64,000 nt of DNA from Thermoflavifilum sp. (GCA_023511875.1 JAIMAQ010000001.1:248001-312000), one strand, 5' to 3'; positions 16,034 through 25,854 are shown, numbered from the stretch's first letter. Numbers and translations: made by a program. The notes: a model not told the origin generated them from the sequence alone.

Positions 16034-18976
16034 CTAAGCGCTGGCCGGCTTTTTCACAGCCTGCCACAGTACAGTGGCCGGATGCAATGCCATGCGACCC
16101 GTACCATCTAAGATCTGATGCCGACAACTAGTACCTGGAGCAGCTATCACCGTTTGCTTGGGCACAGCTCTCACAGAAGGGAATAAGACCAATTCGCCAA
16201 TTTTCATAGAAAGCTCATAATGTTCTTTTTCGTAACCAAAAGAGCCCGCCATGCCACAACATCCGCTGGGAATCACCGTTACCCGATAGTTGCGTGGAAT
16301 TGATAATACTTGTTTTAATGTCTGTATGCCTACCAAGGCTTTTTGTTGGCAATGGCCATGTAAAAGAATGCTCTGAGCTTCATCGGTAAAATCATCGGCT
16401 GTGATATGCCCTGCCTGATACTCGCGATACAAAAATTCTTCTAACAATAATGCATGCTGCACAAGCACACGTGCTTGTTGTTGTATTTCTCCCCTGGTTA
16501 AATCGGGATATTCATCGCGAAAGCTAAGAATAGCAGATGGTTCTACGCCAATCAGTGGATGGCTTTCATTGACCAGTGGATGCAACAAGCGAATATTTTT
16601 TTCCGCTATCTCTTTAGCTTTTTTCAAAAACCCTTTCGACATCAATGCTCTACCGCTTTGCACATGCTGAGGAATCTCCACTTCATATCCTAAGGCTTCT
16701 AGCAGCATTACCGTATGCATCCCGGCTTCCACATCTTGATAGTTGGTAAACTCGTCATTAAATAAATACACTTTACCTTTTCGTTGGTTGAGAGCTAAAG
16801 TACTTGGCTTACGGTTTGTAAACCACTGCGTTAAGCTAAATGGATGCAATCGAGGCAAGCTTCGCTGCAGGGCAAAACCCGCAAAACGCTTAAACATGTT
16901 GGCCGTGAGCGGTTGAGTAATTAAAAAGTTGTATATCCTTGGTGCATGCGCTGCAGTAGCGGTAAGCGTGGCAAAATGTGCAATGAGCCTGCTACGAAAA
17001 GGTATACCATTGGCATCATGATATTGTTGTAAAAACTCCATCTTGAGCTTGGCCACATCTACATTCGACGGACATTCTGATTTACAGCCCTTACAAAGCA
17101 AACACAAATCCATGACCTCATAAATCTCTCGATGGTTGAAGCGATTGGGTTGAGTAGAATGTGTGAGAAACTCACGCAAGATGTTGGCACGGGCACGAGT
17201 GGTATCTTTCTCATGCCGGGTGGCCATATAGCTGGGGCACATCGTGCCTCCACTTAGATGCGTTTTGCGACATTCTCCAGTGCCATTGCATTGCTCGGCA
17301 TGCTGCAAGATGGAAACGGGCCCAAAATCAAAATAAGTGTTGATCTGAGGATCGCGCTGGTCGGGTGCATAACGCAACATGGTATCCATAGGCGGGGTAT
17401 CGATGATTTTACCTGGATTAAACACGTTTTGTGGATCCCAGGTGTATTTGAGTTGACGCATGAGTGCATAGTTTTTTTCCCCCACCATACGTCGAATAAA
17501 TTCACCCCTAAGACGTCCATCACCATGCTCACCACTCAGCGAACCCTGATATTTTTTTACCAACGCAGCGATTTCTTCGGCAATAATTCGAAACATTCGT
17601 TGCCCATCGCTCGACTTAAGGTTTAAAATTGGCCGCAGATGAAGCTCCCCAGAGCCTGCATGGGCATAATGCACGGAGTACAACCGATATTTTTGCAGAA
17701 TCTGGTTAAACTCTCGAATGTATGCAGGTAGGTCTTCAACAGATACTGCTGTATCTTCAACCACGGGAACGGGCTTCTCATCGCCTTGGATGTTGCCCAA
17801 CAAACCCAATCCCGCTTTACGCAAAGCCCATACCTTTGCCGCATCACTACCCGTCACCAACGGATAAGCATAGCCCAAACCCGCTTGCTGCCATGCCACC
17901 ATCAACGCTTCAGCAGCAGATTTTACTTCTTCTATCGTTTCTTTTCTAAACTCCACAATGAGAATGGCCTCTGGCTTACCTTGTACAAAAAAGCTATACT
18001 TGCGGTATTCTAAGTTTTGTTCGGTACACGACAAAATGTAATGGTCGATGAGCTCACTGGCACTGGGCTTATGTTTCATGGCAATCACGTTGGCCCGAAG
18101 CGATTCATCGATAGTGTGAAAATGCCCACACAACAACCCAATTTCCTTAGGAGGTAATGGCACCAAGTTGAGCTTTATTTCGGTGAGCAGGGCCAATGTG
18201 CCTTCAGAACCAGCAATGAGTTTACAAAAATTAAATGCTTCACCATCTGGTTTAAAAGGCACCATATCGAGCAGCCGATCTAGTGCATATCCAGTATTGC
18301 GGCGAGTAACTTCTTTTTTGGGGAATTCACGGATGATTTCTTGTTGTACCATCGGATCGCTTAAGGCGTCCCGAATCTGACTGTATATCGCTGCTTCGAG
18401 GGGATGGGCAGAGCGGCAACGTGCATGAAAACCTTCTTTGTCGAGCGGACCGAATCGCATCTCCGTACCATCGCTCATGATAGCTTTTACTTCTAGCAGA
18501 TGATCGCGTGTAGTGCCATAAACCACCGAATTACTCCCACATGAATTATTACCCACCATTCCTCCAATCATAGCGCGATTGGCCGTGGAGGTCTCTGGAG
18601 CAAACATAAGCCCATAGGGCTTCAAATACATATTGAGTTCATCTCGAATCACCCCTGGCTGTACCCGCACCCAACGCTCTTCAGGATTCACCTCCAGAAT
18701 TTGGGTAAAATATCTCGACATATCTACCACGATGCCATGACCCACTACCTGCCCTGCTAACGAAGTACCAGCCGTACGTGGAATCAGCGAAGCGTTTTCA
18801 GCACGAGCAAATACGACCAGCTTCTTTAAATCTTCTATGGTTTTGGGGAAAGCTACTGCTAGCGGTAGTTCTCGATAAGCCGATGCATCAGTAGCATATA
18901 AACTTCGCATGGTGAGATCAGTATGCAACTCACCTTCCAGGCGTTGTGCCAATGCTTGTAATTTTTCAACCTGCAT
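16034..18976 (-). CDS. FAD-linked oxidase fused to Fe-S (CCG-domain) oxidoreductase, D-2-hydroxyacid dehydrogenase (YdiJ-like)
   Basis: A 980-residue fusion. Residues about 35-270 are a PCMH-type FAD domain (FPKTIEDLKKLVVFA, LIPRTAGTSLAGQVVG, GGMVGNNSCGSNSVVYG). Residues about 280-530 are the FAD-oxidase C-terminal domain ending in SGEHGDGRLRGEF. Then comes a ferredoxin-like region with cysteines in QCNGTGECRKT and CLLCKGCKSECPSNVD, and a C-terminal CCG-type domain (PSGCCGMAGSFGYE). This order is that of E. coli YdiJ and of GlcD-GlcF fusions. The likely reaction is oxidation of D-lactate, glycolate or D-2-hydroxyglutarate with electrons passed to the respiratory chain. The substrate cannot be decided here. 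The sole good start is the ATG at 18976. Confidence 0.85.
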   Translation of the reverse strand: MQVEKLQALAQRLEGELHTDLTMRSLYATDASAYRELPLAVAFPKTIEDLKKLVVFARAENASLIPRTAGTSLAGQVVGHGIVVDMSRYFTQILEVNPEERWVRVQPGVIRDELNMYLKPYGLMFAPETSTANRAMIGGMVGNNSCGSNSVVYGTTRDHLLEVKAIMSDGTEMRFGPLDKEGFHARCRSAHPLEAAIYSQIRDALSDPMVQQEIIREFPKKEVTRRNTGYALDRLLDMVPFKPDGEAFNFCKLIAGSEGTLALLTEIKLNLVPLPPKEIGLLCGHFHTIDESLRANVIAMKHKPSASELIDHYILSCTEQNLEYRKYSFFVQGKPEAILIVEFRKETIEEVKSAAEALMVAWQQAGLGYAYPLVTGSDAAKVWALRKAGLGLLGNIQGDEKPVPVVEDTAVSVEDLPAYIREFNQILQKYRLYSVHYAHAGSGELHLRPILNLKSSDGQRMFRIIAEEIAALVKKYQGSLSGEHGDGRLRGEFIRRMVGEKNYALMRQLKYTWDPQNVFNPGKIIDTPPMDTMLRYAPDQRDPQINTYFDFGPVSILQHAEQCNGTGECRKTHLSGGTMCPSYMATRHEKDTTRARANILREFLTHSTQPNRFNHREIYEVMDLCLLCKGCKSECPSNVDVAKLKMEFLQQYHDANGIPFRSRLIAHFATLTATAAHAPRIYNFLITQPLTANMFKRFAGFALQRSLPRLHPFSLTQWFTNRKPSTLALNQRKGKVYLFNDEFTNYQDVEAGMHTVMLLEALGYEVEIPQHVQSGRALMSKGFLKKAKEIAEKNIRLLHPLVNESHPLIGVEPSAILSFRDEYPDLTRGEIQQQARVLVQHALLLEEFLYREYQAGHITADDFTDEAQSILLHGHCQQKALVGIQTLKQVLSIPRNYRVTVIPSGCCGMAGSFGYEKEHYELSMKIGELVLFPSVRAVPKQTVIAAPGTSCRHQILDGTGRMALHPATVLWQAVKKPASA

Positions 18977-19199
18977 ATACGTTTAGCGATTTATTTTCAA
19001 CCGAGTAAAATTACAAGTAAATTTGAGTTAGCCATTGTTCAGCAGAAATGGCAAGCTCTTTGCCGACAAACTTTTACCATCAGGCTAAGGCGCATGATGC
19101 ATCAAGTGCTACGAAGCCCTTGAATAAAATTTCAAATGGGTATACCTGCTTCTGCTTTTTTTTGATGAATCATTCAATAGCTGCACGAAGACGATTTCC

Positions 19200-19859
19200 T
19201 CAAGGTATCTCTACATACTTGTGCAGTTGTAAAGACAGCTCCCATTGCGGATGATCTTGAATATAAGAGATGATTTGCGGCGTGATCAACGTTCGTCGGC
19301 TCCACTCGGGTTGCAAAAATAATCGGCATTGGGCATTCACTTGTGCAGCATATCGTTCAGCCCAAGCAAAATCAGATCGATGATAAATAACTACTTTGAG
19401 TTCATCTGCTTGTTGACACACTTGTGGCAGAGGGGGTTTAAATTTTTTGGGGGAAAGACAAATCCAGTCAAATGCTCCGATGATGGCATGTGCACCAGAA
19501 GTTTCTAAATGCACGCGAAAGCCCTGCTGGTGAAGGGCTTCACATAGTGCAGAAAGATCATAAAGCGTAGGCTCGCCACCCGTGACTATGGCTAAGCGTG
19601 CAGGATGTTGCGAGGCTTCTTGAGCCAGTTCCTCAGCTGTTTTGACGGGATAAGATGTCAATTGCCAGCTTTCCTTCACATCACACCATACACAACCCAC
19701 ATCACAACCCGCTAATCGAATAAAATAAGCAGCTTTGCCCTGGTGATGACCCTCACCTTGTAAGCTGTAAAAAGTTTCCATCACAGGATAATGGTCGGGC
19801 TGATCCGCATTGATCGGAAGATATGGTTCTGAAACTTGTATGGGATGAACCCGCAACAT
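19200..19859 (-). CDS. queE: 7-carboxy-7-deazaguanine synthase
   Basis: A radical SAM enzyme that contracts 6-carboxytetrahydropterin to 7-carboxy-7-deazaguanine in queuosine synthesis. The protein is 219 residues. The cluster-binding cysteines are C-x3-C-x2-C at Cys52, Cys56 and Cys59 (GCDVGCVWCD), preceded by the typical ETFYSLQGEG. GGEPTLYDL and LETSGAHAI are the SAM-binding and substrate strands, and SPKKFKPPL is a QueE feature. It lies 9 bp downstream of folD on the same strand and probably shares its transcript. The other queuosine genes are not in the window. Confidence 0.92.
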   Translation of the reverse strand: MLRVHPIQVSEPYLPINADQPDHYPVMETFYSLQGEGHHQGKAAYFIRLAGCDVGCVWCDVKESWQLTSYPVKTAEELAQEASQHPARLAIVTGGEPTLYDLSALCEALHQQGFRVHLETSGAHAIIGAFDWICLSPKKFKPPLPQVCQQADELKVVIYHRSDFAWAERYAAQVNAQCRLFLQPEWSRRTLITPQIISYIQDHPQWELSLQLHKYVEIP

Positions 19860-19868
19860 AAAACAAAG

Positions 19869-20762
19869 TTAGGACGAAAACCTATGTTGGGCATGGAGAC
19901 GAGCAGCTTCATACGTGTTTTTCAACAAAGCCGCAATGGTCATAGGCCCTACGCCGCCTGGCACAGGCGTGATGTAGCTGCATTTGGGAGCAACTTCTTC
20001 AAAATCTACATCGCCTACCAACCGAAAACCCAATTTTTTAGAACTATCAACAACTCGGTTGATGCCTACATCTACCACCACAGCCCCTTCCTTCACCATA
20101 TGGGCCTTTAGAAAAGCCGGCTTACCCAACGCAGCCACAATCAAATCGGCTTGTCGGGTAAACAACTCCAGGTGGCGAGTTTGTGAATGGCAAAGCGTAA
20201 CCGTGCAATTGCCCGGCTCTCGATTGCGACTCAACAACAAACTCACTGGTGTGCCCACAATATGGCTTCGGCCAATCACTACCGCATGTAACCCCCGCGT
20301 ATGTACCCGATAGTGCTCTAAAAGCAACAAAATACCCAGGGGCGTAGCGGGTATGAAGCCTTGAAGCCCATTAGCCAACCGACCCATGTTTATGGGATGA
20401 AAACCATCTACATCTTTGTCGGGATCAATGGCCTGAATGACAGTTTGCTCGTCGATATGCCTGGGTAAAGGCAATTGCACCAGAATGCCATCTACAGCTG
20501 TATCTGCATTGAGTTGACGAATTTTCTCCAATAATTCATCTTCCTGAATGGTATCCGGAAATCGGATGAGGCTGCTTTGAAAACCAATATTTGCACAAGC
20601 TTTGATTTTCGAAGCTACATAAGTTTCGCTCGGAGGATGATGACCTACTAAAATACAAGCCAGATGAGGTGGGCGCCCGAGAAACTCTTGCTGTGACCGC
20701 CAATCTTCGGCTAACTGTTGTTGAATGATTTGTGAAGCGATACGACCGTCTAATAATTGCAT
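19869..20762 (-). CDS. folD: Methylenetetrahydrofolate dehydrogenase / cyclohydrolase
   Basis: A bifunctional enzyme linking 5,10-methylene-THF and 10-formyl-THF, supplying one-carbon units to purine and formyl-Met synthesis. The protein is 297 residues. It has the Y-x3-K catalytic pair (Tyr48 and Lys52 in SETYVASKIKAC), the folate motif VQLPLPRHID, DVDGFHPINMGRL and the Rossmann nucleotide loop VIGRSHIVGTPVSLLL, plus TPVPGGVGPMT. The ATG at 20762 is the family start (MQLLDG). A TATCTTTG box ends only 3 bp before this ATG, which is unusually close. queE follows on the same strand. Confidence 0.95.
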   Translation of the reverse strand: MQLLDGRIASQIIQQQLAEDWRSQQEFLGRPPHLACILVGHHPPSETYVASKIKACANIGFQSSLIRFPDTIQEDELLEKIRQLNADTAVDGILVQLPLPRHIDEQTVIQAIDPDKDVDGFHPINMGRLANGLQGFIPATPLGILLLLEHYRVHTRGLHAVVIGRSHIVGTPVSLLLSRNREPGNCTVTLCHSQTRHLELFTRQADLIVAALGKPAFLKAHMVKEGAVVVDVGINRVVDSSKKLGFRLVGDVDFEEVAPKCSYITPVPGGVGPMTIAALLKNTYEAARLHAQHRFSS

Positions 20763-20765
20763 GCG

Positions 20766-20773
20766 CAAAGATA
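20766..20773 (-). promoter_or_regulatory. TAnnTTTG box abutting the folD start
   Basis: The minus strand reads TATCTTTG, a full -7 consensus, but it ends 3 bp before the folD ATG at 20762. If it is a promoter the transcript would begin at or inside the start codon (leaderless). It may instead be chance. Confidence 0.3.
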
Positions 20774-20859
20774 CAAAAGCACCCACGCAATGCTCATAAA
20801 CAATTCACCAGCAGGAAATCTTTAACACGAAGCCTAGATGATGTATACATCGGTCCATA

Positions 20860-22428
20860 TTACACAGCAGGACCGGCTTGTAAAATACGCTGGTCTACGC
20901 GATCGGCAAAACGTTTAAAATTTTCTGCAAAAGCCATAGCCAGTTGATGAGCAGCCTGTTGATAAGCTTGCTGATCTGGCCAGCCAGTACCAGGTCTCAA
21001 CCATTCAGTTGGTACATGAGGAATATTTTCAGGCACATCAAATCCAAACAAAGCATCTCTGCGATAGGGCTGATGATGAAGATATCCACTAAAGATCGAC
21101 GACAAAATAGCTCGTGTAACAGGCAATGGGATGCGATGACCCACTCCATAAGGCCCGCCCATCCAACCCGTATTGATGAGCCAGCACGATACCCGATGAG
21201 CTTTAATTTTCATACCCAACATTTGGGCATACCGCACAGGATGAAGCGGAATAAACGGTGCACCAAAACAAGCGCTAAACGTGGCTTTGGGAGCCAACAC
21301 GCCGGCTTCCGTGCCCGCCACCTTGGCAGTATAACCCGATAGAAAATAATACAACGCTTGCTCCACCGAAAGCTTAGCTACAGGCGGCAATACCCCATGC
21401 GCATCACAGGTGAGCAAAAAAATATGCCGAGGAGGCAACCCTCTACCCTCCGACACACGGCGTTGTACATGGGCTAAAGGGAAAGCTGCACGCGTATTTT
21501 CGGTGATTTCACTGCTGTCGAAATCCACAGTATGTGTGCCTGGTCGAAAAACCACATTTTCCAACAATGCCCCCCGACGAATGGCTTCCGCAATCAAGGG
21601 CTCATGATCCGGATTCAAGTGAATACATTTGGCATAACATCCACCTTCTAAGTTGAAAATCTCTTGATTGTCCCACGCATGTTCATCATCTCCAATCAAC
21701 CACCTACCGCCACCCATGCTGAGTGTAGTTTTCCCAGTACCACTCAATCCAAAATATAACGCCGTTTCGCCCGTTTCATCGGCATTGGCTGCACAATGCA
21801 TCGTGAGTACACCTTCTTGTGGCCATTCGTAATTCATAGCGGTAAACACGCCTTTCTTGATTTCACCCGTATAAGCCGTGCCAGTAATTAAAATCATTCT
21901 TCGGGTGAAATGAATCATGATCAACGGCTCATTAGGCTGCATAAATGGAACATGCAACACCAGCCAATCAAACGGCTCTTCCACAGCCGATTCTCGTGCA
22001 ATAAACAAATGATGACAAAACAAATCGGCCCATGGCAATTCGGTGATGATGCGTAAACGCTTACGCCAACGCATGCTGGCACCTATCCAAGCATCGCGCA
22101 TCCAGAGTTCTTTACCTTGAAAATATTGAATGATACGAGATAAAAATGTATCAAAATCGGCTTCTTCTACGGGTTTGTTGATCGCATTCCAATCGATCTG
22201 GTCATTGGTGATGGCATTTCGCACCAAATAGCGATGTTGTGGGCAACGCCCAGTGAACCGACCTGTACGTACAACGAGCGCACCACAATCATCCAACTCA
22301 CCCATACCTCGCTCTACAGTTTGCCGAATCAATTCCTCAGGAGAAAGCTGAAAATGCAATGCAGCAGCATGCTTCCATGGACGATCGTGCTGCGAATGAG
22401 ATAACAACTCAGCTGTTTGGGGAAACAT
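20860..22428 (-). CDS. pckA: ATP-dependent phosphoenolpyruvate carboxykinase
   Basis: Decarboxylates oxaloacetate to PEP with ATP in gluconeogenesis. The protein is 522 residues. It has the P-loop GLSGTGKTTLS, the metal/ATP motif IGDDEHAW, NLEGGCYAKCIHL and ATFSACFGAPFIPLHP. The oxaloacetate-binding loop reads FTGRCPQHRYLV where almost all relatives have GRSPKDK or GRSPKDR; the arginine (Arg61) is kept. Another usual lysine near YGVGKR is His here (YGVGHR). The enzyme is clearly PckA but a divergent one. The ATG at 22428 is the first ATG; upstream codons to 22488 begin with TTG and have no family match. It is transcribed away from pepP. Confidence 0.93.
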   Translation of the reverse strand: MFPQTAELLSHSQHDRPWKHAAALHFQLSPEELIRQTVERGMGELDDCGALVVRTGRFTGRCPQHRYLVRNAITNDQIDWNAINKPVEEADFDTFLSRIIQYFQGKELWMRDAWIGASMRWRKRLRIITELPWADLFCHHLFIARESAVEEPFDWLVLHVPFMQPNEPLIMIHFTRRMILITGTAYTGEIKKGVFTAMNYEWPQEGVLTMHCAANADETGETALYFGLSGTGKTTLSMGGGRWLIGDDEHAWDNQEIFNLEGGCYAKCIHLNPDHEPLIAEAIRRGALLENVVFRPGTHTVDFDSSEITENTRAAFPLAHVQRRVSEGRGLPPRHIFLLTCDAHGVLPPVAKLSVEQALYYFLSGYTAKVAGTEAGVLAPKATFSACFGAPFIPLHPVRYAQMLGMKIKAHRVSCWLINTGWMGGPYGVGHRIPLPVTRAILSSIFSGYLHHQPYRRDALFGFDVPENIPHVPTEWLRPGTGWPDQQAYQQAAHQLAMAFAENFKRFADRVDQRILQAGPAV

Positions 22429-22701
22429 GAGGCTAGATTTTGTAGTGACTAGGGTTGCCAATATCGCAGTAATTTTTGATTTCTTCAAATATGCCCCTAA
22501 ATTTGGATATTGAATTTTGAAGATGTTTAATTTTTTGTTGTCTCACTAAACATCATTAAAAATATTCACCTCATGCCCAGTAGAATACTTATGGCTCTTG
22601 AAAAATATTTCGAAAATATGTAGTACCAACAGAGATCATATAGTTTTGTCGATGGATGAAAACCTCTTTACTTTGATGAATAACCTTTAAAATAACACCC
22701 A

Positions 22702-23994
22702 ATGAAATATTTACCTATTGATCCGCAGCTGTTTATCACCAATCGCAAACGATTTATGGCCCGCATGCTGCCTATGTCGATTGCTATTTTTCATTCCAAC
22801 GATGAAATGCCAAGCAATGGTGATGCATTATATCCATTTCGCCAGAATTCAGACCTATTCTGGCTTTGCGGCATTGAACAAGAAGATACAATGTTGATTT
22901 TATTTCCCGATCATCCAGATCCTCGATATCGAGAAGTGCTTGTGCTCACACGTCCTGAACCACTTAAAGAAAAATGGGATGGCCATCGCCTGCGAGCCGA
23001 TGAAGCCCGACAGATATCGGGTATACAAACGATAGTGTGGCTCGATAGCTTAGAAAGTTTACTTCCTGGATGGATTCATTTAGCTGATCACATTTATATC
23101 AACACCAATGAAAACGATCGCAAACGCAGCTGGTTGCCCACACGCGACTATCGCTATGCAGAAGAATTGCGCCGCAAATTTCCGGCACACGATTTTCAAC
23201 GATCTGCGAAAATCTTGGCCCGACTTCGTGCCGTAAAAACATCATATGAAATAAACCTCATGCGTAAGGCTATTGATATTACACATCAAGCTTTTTTACG
23301 CATCTTAAAGTTTATTCATCCAGGGGTTATGGAATATGAAATTGAAGCCGAGATCTTGCACGAATTTCTTCGCAACCGAGCCACAGGACCAGCTTATAGC
23401 TCTATCATTGCCAGTGGAGATCGCGCTCGTGTGTTGCATTATGTGTTTAACAACCAAGAATGTAAAGACGGAGAACTGGTATTGATGGATTTTGGCGCTG
23501 AATATGCCCGATATTGTGCCGATCTTACGCGTACGGTTCCTGTAAATGGCCGCTTTACTCCCCGCCAAAAAGAGCTCTATAATGCATGTCTACATCTGCA
23601 ACGTTTTGCCATGAGCTTGCTTAAACCAGGTATTACTATTCAGCAATATCACCAACGCATGGGTGATGAAGCTACTCAAACATTTTTAAAATTAGGATTA
23701 TTGACAGAATCTGATGTCAAAAACGAAGATCCCGAAAATCGTGCCTATCAAAAATATTTGTATCATGGCATCTCGCATTTCTTAGGCATTGATGTACATG
23801 ATCTGGGTAGCAAAACAGAACCCTTGATACCCGGCATGGTGCTCACCGTAGAGCCAGGCATCTATGTAGAAGAAGAACAAATGGGTATTCGCATTGAAAA
23901 CAACGTGTTGATTACAGAAAATGGCCATATTGATCTCATGGAAAAGATCCCTGTAGAGGCCGATGAGATTGAACGCTTGATGCGTATATCATAA
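22702..23994 (+). CDS. pepP: Xaa-Pro aminopeptidase (aminopeptidase P)
   Basis: A cytosolic M24B metallopeptidase that removes an N-terminal residue before proline. The protein is 430 residues. Residues about 5-150 are the aminopeptidase P N-terminal domain (NSDLFWLCGIEQED). The pita-bread catalytic domain holds the five dimetal ligands Asp263, Asp274, His359, Glu384 and Glu399, in DFGAEYARYCADLTR, HGISHFLGIDVHD, TVEPGIYV and RIEN. Length and order are normal. pssA follows 47 bp downstream on the same strand. Confidence 0.93.
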   Translation: MKYLPIDPQLFITNRKRFMARMLPMSIAIFHSNDEMPSNGDALYPFRQNSDLFWLCGIEQEDTMLILFPDHPDPRYREVLVLTRPEPLKEKWDGHRLRADEARQISGIQTIVWLDSLESLLPGWIHLADHIYINTNENDRKRSWLPTRDYRYAEELRRKFPAHDFQRSAKILARLRAVKTSYEINLMRKAIDITHQAFLRILKFIHPGVMEYEIEAEILHEFLRNRATGPAYSSIIASGDRARVLHYVFNNQECKDGELVLMDFGAEYARYCADLTRTVPVNGRFTPRQKELYNACLHLQRFAMSLLKPGITIQQYHQRMGDEATQTFLKLGLLTESDVKNEDPENRAYQKYLYHGISHFLGIDVHDLGSKTEPLIPGMVLTVEPGIYVEEEQMGIRIENNVLITENGHIDLMEKIPVEADEIERLMRIS

Positions 23995-24041
23995 AACAGA
24001 TATTTGTAGATCCTGCGGAGAACCGCTATCTTGCTGCAGCT

Positions 24042-24827
24042 ATGAAACAATTACCCAACTTGCTCACTTTGGGCAATCTGCTGTGCGGTACTTTATCGCT
24101 CGTATTCATCTTGCAATCGCCTTGTTATATTTCGAGTTACAATGGGCAAGATTATTTGATTACAGCTCCTGAACCTTTGTTTTGGGGATCGGTGCTCATT
24201 GGCATTGCTGCCATATTAGATTTTGCCGATGGCTTTATTGCTCGCCTGTTAAAAGCCAACTCTGAAATGGGCAAACAACTGGATGCATTAGCCGATTTAG
24301 TAACATTTGGTGTGGCTCCTGCTATGATTTTGTTTCAGCTGTTGAAAAATGCATACATGCAATTGCCCGATGCCATCAACGTGAGTTTGATAAATCTATC
24401 GTTTACCCTGCTTCTTCCCTGCTTTGGAGCATTAAGGCTTGCTCGTTATAATGTGTTTCACCATCAAGCACGTCATTTCACGGGCTTGCCTATACCCGCT
24501 GCTGGGTTGCTCATTGCTTCTTTCCCTTTAATCTTATTAAAAGATCGTTTTCATTTCTCTGCGTATTTGCAAAATATCTGGATCTTATATGCTGTTCTCA
24601 TCATGCTGTGTTATTTAATGGTGAGTCGTTGGCCCATGTTCTCATTAAAGTTTAATGATTTCCGTTGGCGCCATAATTGGTATCGATACGTGTGGATAGT
24701 ATTATTTATAGGGAGTATCTTTTGGTTGCACAGTGTAGCCATACCATTCGGCTTTGTGCTGTATATTCTGTTATCTTTGTTGGCCAAAAAACAACTTCTT
24801 TCTGATGAAATTCATCGCACACATTGA
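24042..24827 (+). CDS. pssA: CDP-diacylglycerol-serine O-phosphatidyltransferase
   Basis: Makes phosphatidylserine from CDP-diacylglycerol and serine, the route to phosphatidylethanolamine. The protein is 261 residues with about eight membrane helices. The CDP-alcohol phosphotransferase signature DG-x2-AR-x8-G-x3-D-x3-D is complete in DFADGFIARLLKANSEMGKQ and the following LDALAD. It is probably the PssA type because of the N-terminal LPNLLTLGNLLCGTLSLVF and the fused large C-terminal membrane part. The 3' end overlaps purS by 23 bp. Confidence 0.92.
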   Translation: MKQLPNLLTLGNLLCGTLSLVFILQSPCYISSYNGQDYLITAPEPLFWGSVLIGIAAILDFADGFIARLLKANSEMGKQLDALADLVTFGVAPAMILFQLLKNAYMQLPDAINVSLINLSFTLLLPCFGALRLARYNVFHHQARHFTGLPIPAAGLLIASFPLILLKDRFHFSAYLQNIWILYAVLIMLCYLMVSRWPMFSLKFNDFRWRHNWYRYVWIVLFIGSIFWLHSVAIPFGFVLYILLSLLAKKQLLSDEIHRTH

Positions 24828-25074
24828 TGTCATGCCGCTCAAAGAATTACTCGATCCACAAGGCAAAGCCGTACAAGCTGCATTGCAACATCTTGGCTTT
24901 TCCCAAGCAACAGATGTGCGCATCGGCAAGCATATTGAGCTTACTATTGAGTCGGCCGATGCAGAGCAGGCTCGTGCACTAGCCCAACAAGCTTGCGATC
25001 AATTGTTGGCTAATCCTGTGATGGAATATGCACATATTCATATTGTTCCCGCATCTTCTGGCCAAGAGCCTTAG
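24805..25074 (+). CDS. purS: Phosphoribosylformylglycinamidine synthase subunit PurS
   Basis: An 89-residue small subunit that bridges PurL and PurQ in FGAM synthesis. It matches the family over its length: FIAHIDVMPLKELLDPQGKAV at the start (given here as two pieces, FIAHIDVMP and LKELLDPQGKAV), then DVRIGKHIELTIE and the C-terminal NPVMEYAHIHIV. The ATG at 24805 lies inside the end of pssA and gives the usual length; an upstream extension has no match. PurL and PurQ are not in the window, so either they lie elsewhere or a long PurL makes PurS accessory. Confidence 0.88.
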   Translation: MKFIAHIDVMPLKELLDPQGKAVQAALQHLGFSQATDVRIGKHIELTIESADAEQARALAQQACDQLLANPVMEYAHIHIVPASSGQEP

Positions 25075-25076
25075 CC

Positions 25077-25763
25077 ATGCCGCTGTACATCGTGCCTACA
25101 CCCATCGGTAATTTGGAAGACATCACCTTGCGCGCTATTCGCATATTGCAAGCCGTAGATCTCATCCTGGCCGAAGACACCCGCACATCTACAATCTTGC
25201 TTCAGCATTATCAGATTCATAAACCGCTTCGGGCCTATCATCAACATAATGAACATGCCATTGTCGATCAGCTCGTTCAGCAGCTACAATCGGGTATGAG
25301 CATGGCCTTGCTGAGCGATGCGGGCACACCGGGTATATCCGATCCCGGATATTTGCTCGTCCGTCAAGCCATTACCGCCGGAATAGTTGTTGAGTGTTTA
25401 CCGGGCCCCACGGCTTTTATTCCGGCTTTGGTATGTAGCGGATTGCCCATGCACAGATTTTGTTTTGAAGGATTTCTGCCATTAAAAAAAGGACGCAAAA
25501 CCCGCTTACAAGAGCTTAGCTTAGAATCTCGCACGATTGTGTTGTATGAATCTCCACACCGACTGCTAAAAACCTTGCAAGAGCTCATCACTTATTTTGG
25601 TGCACAACGCTTATGCTCTGCTAGTCGCGAAATCTCAAAAAAATTTGAACAACATATTCGAGGCACCTTGCAAGAAGTATATACACAACTTAGTGCTACA
25701 CAAATTCGTGGCGAGTGGGTGCTCGTTATCGCTGGCAAAGAAAAAGATGAATCCACAACCTAA
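25077..25763 (+). CDS. rsmI: 16S rRNA (cytidine-1402-2'-O)-methyltransferase
   Basis: Methylates the ribose of C1402 in the decoding centre of 16S rRNA with SAM. The 228-residue protein is a tetrapyrrole-methylase fold. Family marks are YIVPTPIGNLEDITLRAI at the N-terminus, LAEDTRTS, LLSDAGTPGISDPGYLLV, PGPTAFIPALVCSGLP and FEGFLP. It is shorter than E. coli RsmI because the C-terminal domain is reduced, which is common in Bacteroidota. It starts 2 bp after the purS stop. Confidence 0.93.
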   Translation: MPLYIVPTPIGNLEDITLRAIRILQAVDLILAEDTRTSTILLQHYQIHKPLRAYHQHNEHAIVDQLVQQLQSGMSMALLSDAGTPGISDPGYLLVRQAITAGIVVECLPGPTAFIPALVCSGLPMHRFCFEGFLPLKKGRKTRLQELSLESRTIVLYESPHRLLKTLQELITYFGAQRLCSASREISKKFEQHIRGTLQEVYTQLSATQIRGEWVLVIAGKEKDESTT

Positions 25764-25854
25764 GAAAACTTTTTTCATCGTAACTTTAGCCACAAATTGG
25801 TTGATGATTGTTCATCATTAACTGCACAATTGTGTATGAATAAAATTTAGCAGT

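Noticed and set aside
19048-19254. A 68-codon plus-strand frame in the gap before queE
   Set aside because: It runs into queE in antisense, has no domain or signal, and its composition is unlike that of the neighbouring proteins.
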